From Deltaproteobacteria bacterium (GTDB lineage Bacteria; Desulfobacterota; Desulfobacteria; Desulfobacterales; SURF-15), in assembly GCA_024644775.1 (NCBI GenBank), contig JAHEHB010000007.1, positions 23,507 through 33,560 of the forward strand: DNA of 10,054 nt. The letters run 5' to 3'. Made by a program: the position numbers and the translations under genes. Of this stretch, positions 5,901 to 10,054 are shown in pieces. Every line of letters begins with the position of its first letter. Position 1 is the first letter of the stretch. The notes below the pieces were generated by a model, which saw nothing but the letters and a program-made list of their open reading frames with translations, had not been told where the DNA came from and did not search any database.

Positions 5901-6109
5901 GGGACGCGGAAAAAATAACCCCACCTACCCTCCCCCCTTCCGGCCATATATACCCGATCCGCAAGGCCAAGATCATGGAACAATGGGTTAACAATCGACA
6001 ACCCCCTTGTTCGGATCGAATGGTTCGGGTATTATTCTCCGCCAGCAGATGAGTGAAGCGAACGAAGTTCACTTAAACCCCTTTTTACCCAATTTCGGAT
6101 AGGCGCGAC
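5901..6109. other. convergent intergenic region with inverted repeat
   Basis: This lies between the small plus-strand gene and the minus-strand FAD oxidoreductase. It includes a pyrimidine-rich tract (5919-5939) and an inverted repeat AGTGAA (6052-6057) with TTCACT (6068-6073) around a 10-base loop. The repeat sits about 40 bases past the FAD gene's stop codon and could end its transcript, but no T-run follows. No convincing gene is seen on either strand. Confidence 0.4.
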
Positions 6110-7417
6110 CTACCCGATAACTGAAAAACTACTATCCGGGTTGATCTCACGTAGTCGTGAGTAGTAACCGACGTTAAAAATTCGACCGGTGTATCTCATG
6201 CTGAACCGGTAGGGATCTTGGTCATGATCCAAGCCCTTCTGGCAAGCCTTGATGAGTTCAGACATCATCAATCCAACCACCGGGGCGTTCTTGTACTGAT
6301 TACCGGAAGTGCCGACAGCCATATAAAAGCCAGACAGATCGGACTTATCATAGATGGGGATCCAGTCGTCTGTGCAGTCATAGAGATCAACCACCCCCTG
6401 CATTTGATTAGGAATAGGAAGGTCTTGAACTCGCTGCGCTTCCCGTATCACCATGGTTGTCCATTGGTTGGTGAAGTTCTTGTTATAGTTATCCGGATCC
6501 TCAACCCACTCTAAGATGTCACATTCCGGATCTTCGGAGCCGATGAGCACATGGTTGCCTACTTCCGGCCTGGAATAGCAGCCGGTGTCACCATCTGAAA
6601 TGATGGTGCCATTGGCCTCGAAATCTAACCCTTTGGGCGAAGGGACGTGGGCTACCTCCTGACGCAGCGGCCGGGTTTTGATTTTCATACCATCTTCAAT
6701 ACCGGCCATTCGGTTAATGATGTAAGAATGAGGCCCAGCCACGTTGACAACGACGGGGGCATCTATTTCAGTACCGTCGTTTAAGGTAATTCCGGCCACC
6801 CTTCTATCCTTTTTTCGAATGTCGATCACCTCGGCATTCCATAAAAATTTTCCGCCTTCGGCTTCAGTCGCTACTTGAACGTTGTGGGTGGAAAGTTGGG
6901 GATCACTGATATACCCTGACTCTGGTACATAGATAGCACCTTCGACATTGCTGCCGGTCGATTTACCGAACCCCGAGTCATCAGATAAAATGGGTGGTCC
7001 ATATTTTCGTGTGTCAATAAAAGGAAATTTGGCTTTAACCCCTGGCGGGTCGAGCTCCTCGTATTCTACGCCCAATTCATCCAAGCTATCCATGACGTTT
7101 TTCAAATATTTATTTTTTTCGGTTTTTATCACCAAACATCCGGTGTTGACGTATTTGGCCATGCCATGCTCGTCCGTGATTTTCAAATATTTATCCCAAC
7201 CCAGCCAGTAGTAATAACTCTCTCGAGCAATGGAGACACCCTCCGGAGTCGAATAGTGGAGTCGTATAATTGCACAGGAATTGGCTGTGGAACCGTATCC
7301 CGCAGCGGGCAACTTATCTACATTCAAAGTCTTATGGCCCTTTTTAGCCATTTCAAAGCCAATGCAACAGCCGATAATACCGGATCCAATGATTATTGCA
7401 TCAAATTGCTTACTCAT
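6110..7417 (-). CDS. FAD-dependent oxidoreductase, D-amino-acid/glycine oxidase (DAO) family
   Basis: The 435-residue protein starts with a dinucleotide-binding fold: IIIGSGIIGCCIG with G11, G13 and G16, and D34 at the end of the second strand. It continues with GYGSTANSCAIIRLHYS (40-56) and ends with GFYMAVGTSGNQYKNAPVVG, a pattern typical of sarcosine/dimethylglycine and D-amino-acid oxidoreductases. Such enzymes oxidise the C-N bond of secondary or D-amino acids, passing electrons to oxygen, a quinone or a partner protein. The substrate is not readable here. ATG has AAGGAGAA on the minus strand just upstream. It lies 146 bases downstream of hutH on the same strand, so it may be in the hut transcript or have its own promoter. 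Its placement suggests a role in amino-acid catabolism. Length agrees with single-domain members, lacking the folate-binding part of large dimethylglycine dehydrogenases. Confidence 0.85.
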   Translation of the reverse strand: MSKQFDAIIIGSGIIGCCIGFEMAKKGHKTLNVDKLPAAGYGSTANSCAIIRLHYSTPEGVSIARESYYYWLGWDKYLKITDEHGMAKYVNTGCLVIKTEKNKYLKNVMDSLDELGVEYEELDPPGVKAKFPFIDTRKYGPPILSDDSGFGKSTGSNVEGAIYVPESGYISDPQLSTHNVQVATEAEGGKFLWNAEVIDIRKKDRRVAGITLNDGTEIDAPVVVNVAGPHSYIINRMAGIEDGMKIKTRPLRQEVAHVPSPKGLDFEANGTIISDGDTGCYSRPEVGNHVLIGSEDPECDILEWVEDPDNYNKNFTNQWTTMVIREAQRVQDLPIPNQMQGVVDLYDCTDDWIPIYDKSDLSGFYMAVGTSGNQYKNAPVVGLMMSELIKACQKGLDHDQDPYRFSMRYTGRIFNVGYYSRLREINPDSSFSVIG

Positions 7418-7563
7418 CTAACGTTCTCCTTCATATTTGGGCGATTTGGGGTTAACCGATCCGGGTTGAAAAATCCCAACAAGAAAGTACGACGGCTTTA
7501 AAGACCAGTATTAGGAAATTATATCCATGATCCTATCGATACCGATCGCCATGATAGAACTAA

Positions 7564-9093
7564 TTATTCCAATTTTCCAATTTTCCTTTCAACAGATTCT
7601 AGTATTTCTCCGCTTCTCATGAGATTCCGGACGGTTTCAATATCTTTTGACAATGCGCGGTCGGTATCCAGGTGGGGAACCGCTTTTCGGATCTCCCGAT
7701 ACGCCGATAGGGTTCCTTTCCCGGGTTTTAAATTAGTGAAAAGATCCAAGGCCTGGGCTGCGCACAGCAATTCAATGGCAACCACATATTCGGTGTTTCG
7801 TACGATTTCTCGGCATTTTCTCGCGGAAATACTCCCCATGGATACATGGTCTTCCTTATTGGCGGAGGTGGGTATGGAATCCACACAGGCGGGATGGGAA
7901 AGGATTTTGTTTTCCGATACCAATGAGGCTGCCGTATATTGCGCGATCATAAAACCGGAATTAAGCCCCCCATCACCGACAAGGAACGCCGGCAGCCCGC
8001 TGAGCGTCGGGTTCACCAACCGTTCGATTCGCCGTTCGGAAATGTTGGACAATTCCGCCATGGCCATACAGAGAAAATCCAGAGCCAGTGCCACCGGTTG
8101 GCCATGAAAATTACCGCCTAAAAGAAATTCTTTTGACTCCGGAAAGACAAGAGGATTGTTGGTCGACGCGTTCATCTCGGTTTCGATAACATTGCGGGTG
8201 TAAGCAATGCCGTCCTTGCTGGCGCCATGCACTTGGGGTGAGCACCGTAGCGTATAAGCATCCTGAACCCTGGAGCAGTCTTTGTGGGAGGTTATGATTT
8301 CGCTGTTTTGGGTGATCCTTGCCATGTTATCGGCAGCCGCGGCTTGTCCGGGATGGGGTCTAACCTGATGAATTCTCGGATCAAATTCCATCCGGCTTCC
8401 CATTAGTACCTCTAGACTCATGGCGGCTGCAATGTCGGTGAGTTTAGAAAGCCTTGTGGCATCGTAGGCTGCCAGACCGCCCACGGCGGTCATCACCTGG
8501 GTGCCGTTCACCAGCGCAAGTCCCTCCGCCGTTTCCAGTTGAATCGGCTTTAAGCCGCATTTGCGAAGTGCTGCTTTACCCGACAATATTTTACCATTGT
8601 AAATGGCTTCACCCATTCCAATCAAAACGAGAGACAGATGCGCCAGGGGCGCCAAATCACCGCTGGCCCCCACGGATCCTTTTTCTGGAACGATCGGATA
8701 GATACCCTGGTTTAGAAGTTCCATCAATTGATGGGTGGTCTCCAGCCGAATGCCCGAATGACCTTTTGCAAAATCCTTGATTCGAAGTGCCATCACCGCT
8801 CGGACCGTCTCTTCGTCGAGTCTATTCCCCACTCCGGCTGCATGGCTTTTGAGAATATTTTCCTGGAGGCGGCGTGTATCCTTTTGGGAGATAGTTACAT
8901 CGCTCAGCGCGCCGAAACCGGTGGTGACACCGTAAATGGTTCGGCCTTCTCTCACCCATTGTTCGATTAATTTCCTGCAATCAGCAATGCGTTTTTCAGC
9001 GCTTTTCGTTAACCGGACCCTGACCGTCTGTCTGGCGATGATCACCAAATCCTCCAAGCGCATCCCCTCAATGCTGAGACTGATCGTTTTCAT
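7564..9093 (-). CDS. hutH: histidine ammonia-lyase
   Basis: This 509-residue protein is a complete histidine ammonia-lyase, which converts L-histidine to trans-urocanate and ammonia in the cytoplasm. The self-forming MIO electrophile triad A143-S144-G145 lies in GSVGASGDLAPL. Active-site positions known from Pseudomonas putida HutH all have counterparts: Y54 in YGVTTGFG, H84 in SHAAGVG, N196 in VNGTQ, Y280 and R283, F329 in GGNFHGQP, and E414 in SANKEDHVSMG. The His and Glu at positions 84 and 414 favour histidine over phenylalanine or tyrosine as substrate. AAGGACAGG precedes the ATG. The gene is divergent from hutU across 150 bases, with the FAD oxidoreductase downstream. The frame is intact and length matches the family. 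Confidence 0.97.
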   Translation of the reverse strand: MKTISLSIEGMRLEDLVIIARQTVRVRLTKSAEKRIADCRKLIEQWVREGRTIYGVTTGFGALSDVTISQKDTRRLQENILKSHAAGVGNRLDEETVRAVMALRIKDFAKGHSGIRLETTHQLMELLNQGIYPIVPEKGSVGASGDLAPLAHLSLVLIGMGEAIYNGKILSGKAALRKCGLKPIQLETAEGLALVNGTQVMTAVGGLAAYDATRLSKLTDIAAAMSLEVLMGSRMEFDPRIHQVRPHPGQAAAADNMARITQNSEIITSHKDCSRVQDAYTLRCSPQVHGASKDGIAYTRNVIETEMNASTNNPLVFPESKEFLLGGNFHGQPVALALDFLCMAMAELSNISERRIERLVNPTLSGLPAFLVGDGGLNSGFMIAQYTAASLVSENKILSHPACVDSIPTSANKEDHVSMGSISARKCREIVRNTEYVVAIELLCAAQALDLFTNLKPGKGTLSAYREIRKAVPHLDTDRALSKDIETVRNLMRSGEILESVERKIGKLE

Positions 9094-9159
9094 CGTCCTG
9101 TCCTTTTTCCATTCATTTACTGCCCGAGCGGTTTCTTCGAGATTCTCTGGTGAAGTTTG

Positions 9160-9189
9160 TTGAAACGATATTATAAATTAGGTTAAAAT
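9160..9189 (+). promoter_or_regulatory. predicted hutU promoter
   Basis: TTGAAA (9160-9165) and TAAAAT (9184-9189) are separated by 18 bases, giving a start near 9196 and a leader of about 48 bases. It lies in the same AT-rich segment as the hutH promoter, so a single regulator bound here could control both genes. I see no clear operator palindrome. Confidence 0.45.
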
Positions 9190-9197
9190 ACAAATAA
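9170..9197 (-). promoter_or_regulatory. predicted hutH promoter
   Basis: On the minus strand TTATTT (9192-9197) is followed after 16 bases by a perfect TATAAT (9170-9175). Transcription would begin near 9163, about 70 bases before the hutH ATG. It overlaps the opposing hutU promoter almost entirely. Confidence 0.45.
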
Positions 9198-9243
9198 TGA
9201 GCTATTAACACGTCCGTTTTATGAACTTTAGGGAGGAAATGTC

Positions 9244-10054
9244 ATGTTTCAGAATTCAACTATATCGGAAGCCTTGAGCATACGATTGGAAAAAATCTTT
9301 CTTGAGTTGCCGGATAAACCGGAATTTGTAGACGGCATTCGGAGGGCCCCGAAACGAAAATTTACACTCTCGCAGTCGGATACCGAGCTGGCTCTAAAAA
9401 ATGCGCTCCGATATATTCCGGAAAAATGGCACGAGAAATTAACCCCTGAGTTTTTAGATGAATTATTATCAACGGGTAGAATCTACGGATATCGGTTCAG
9501 GCCGCCCGGGTGTATCAAAGGAAAACCCATTGATGAATATGCCGGAAACTGTCTGGAGGGAAAAGCATTTCAGGTGATGATCGATAATAACTTGGATTTT
9601 GATGTGGCGTTGTACCCCTATGAATTGGTGACCTATGGAGAGACCGGACAGGTTTGCCAGAATTGGATGCAATATCAGCTCATCAAGCGGTACCTTGAGG
9701 TATTGACCCAGGAGCAAACCCTCGTCGTGGAATCGGGGCACCCCCTCGGATTATTTGCATCACCACCGGAAGCACCGCGGATAATCCTCACCAATGGATT
9801 AATGGTGGGGTGTTTTGACGATGAAGAAAATTGGCACAGAGCCGCTGCCATTGGTGTGGCCAATTACGGACAGATGACCGCCGGTGGATGGATGTATATC
9901 GGACCGCAAGGCATTGTACACGGCACTTACAGTACAATTTTAAATGCCGGCAGAATGAAACACGATATACCGGTGGAAAAAGATTTGAGAGGCCTGTTAT
10001 TTGTAACCTCTGGTCTAGGGGGCATGAGTGGCGCCCAAGGAAAAGCCATTGAGA
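9244..10054 (+). CDS. hutU: urocanate hydratase, long form (5' part, cut by window end)
   Basis: The first 270 codons are present with no stop before the window ends. GGGAGGAA (9231-9238) precedes the ATG. Urocanase hydrates urocanate to 4-imidazolone-5-propionate using tightly bound NAD+ as an electrophile. Family landmarks are clear: ELVTYGETGQVCQNW (127-141), YGQMTAGGWMYIGPQGIVHGT (208-228) and the NAD-binding GLGGMSGAQGKA (257-268). The protein carries about 100 extra N-terminal residues compared with Pseudomonas-type HutU (about 555 residues). This extension (IRRAPKRKFTLS, LALKNALRYIPE, ELLSTGRIYGYRFRP, NNLDFDVALYPYELVTYG) resembles the N-terminus of animal UROC1 as I remember it, so the full protein should be near 670 residues. 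The catalytic cysteine lies beyond the window. It follows hutH's reaction directly. Confidence 0.96.
   Translation, partial: MFQNSTISEALSIRLEKIFLELPDKPEFVDGIRRAPKRKFTLSQSDTELALKNALRYIPEKWHEKLTPEFLDELLSTGRIYGYRFRPPGCIKGKPIDEYAGNCLEGKAFQVMIDNNLDFDVALYPYELVTYGETGQVCQNWMQYQLIKRYLEVLTQEQTLVVESGHPLGLFASPPEAPRIILTNGLMVGCFDDEENWHRAAAIGVANYGQMTAGGWMYIGPQGIVHGTYSTILNAGRMKHDIPVEKDLRGLLFVTSGLGGMSGAQGKAIE

Noticed and set aside
5858..6072. Short frames on both strands after the 84-residue gene
   Set aside because: They are antisense to each other, with no ribosome sites and low-complexity, proline- or arginine-rich translations.
7619..8107. 162-codon open frame antisense to hutH
   Set aside because: It lies wholly inside the strongly supported hutH gene, has no family features and no ribosome site; a shadow of codon bias.
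9469..9863. Two minus-strand frames within hutU
   Set aside because: hutU is certain in the plus strand; these carry no recognisable motif.

Overview
The window looks like a bacterial chromosome segment carrying amino-acid catabolism genes on both sides of an AT-richer block of small RNA-binding and signalling genes. Gene style (a TRAP-type permease, a D-aminoacylase-type amidohydrolase, RRM and cold-shock proteins, and degenerate TTTCAAG-like intergenic repeats) suggests a marine or sediment proteobacterium or desulfobacterium. This taxonomic guess rests on general impression only; no rRNA or marker gene is present.

Left part (1-3202). The 3' end of a TRAP transporter large permease (DctM type) runs into a convergent intergenic region with several hairpins. 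Next come two divergent enzyme genes: an ornithine cyclodeaminase/mu-crystallin family NAD(P)-dependent enzyme (minus, 534-1514) and an N-acyl-D-amino-acid deacylase-type amidohydrolase (plus, 1607-3202). Their 92-bp spacer appears to hold two opposed promoters whose -10 boxes overlap.

Middle part (3203-6109). After a stretch with a possible decayed reading frame comes a block of small genes: an RRM RNA-binding protein (minus), a cold-shock protein (minus) with a structured leader of about 120 nt and a terminator, a second and more divergent cold-shock protein (plus), a PilZ-domain protein that probably starts at TTG, and an 84-residue protein I do not recognise. The csp leader contains an exact 10-bp inverted repeat that would bury its Shine-Dalgarno sequence, which is the most striking regulatory signal in the window.

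Right part (6110-10054). A FAD-dependent oxidoreductase of the D-amino-acid/glycine oxidase fold and histidine ammonia-lyase (hutH) lie on the minus strand. Urocanate hydratase (hutU, cut by the window end) is divergent on the plus strand. HutH and HutU are the first two steps of histidine degradation: histidine to urocanate plus ammonia, then to imidazolonepropionate. The urocanase has the long N-terminal extension seen in animal UROC1-type enzymes. The two hut genes are separated by 150 bp that also appear to hold overlapping opposed promoters.

Taken together, the enzymes fit uptake and breakdown of amino acids or their N-acyl or D-forms: TRAP import, deacylation, oxidation or deamination by the FAD enzyme and the cyclodeaminase-like enzyme, and histidine degradation. 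The substrate of every enzyme except HutH and HutU is inferred only from family and neighbourhood.
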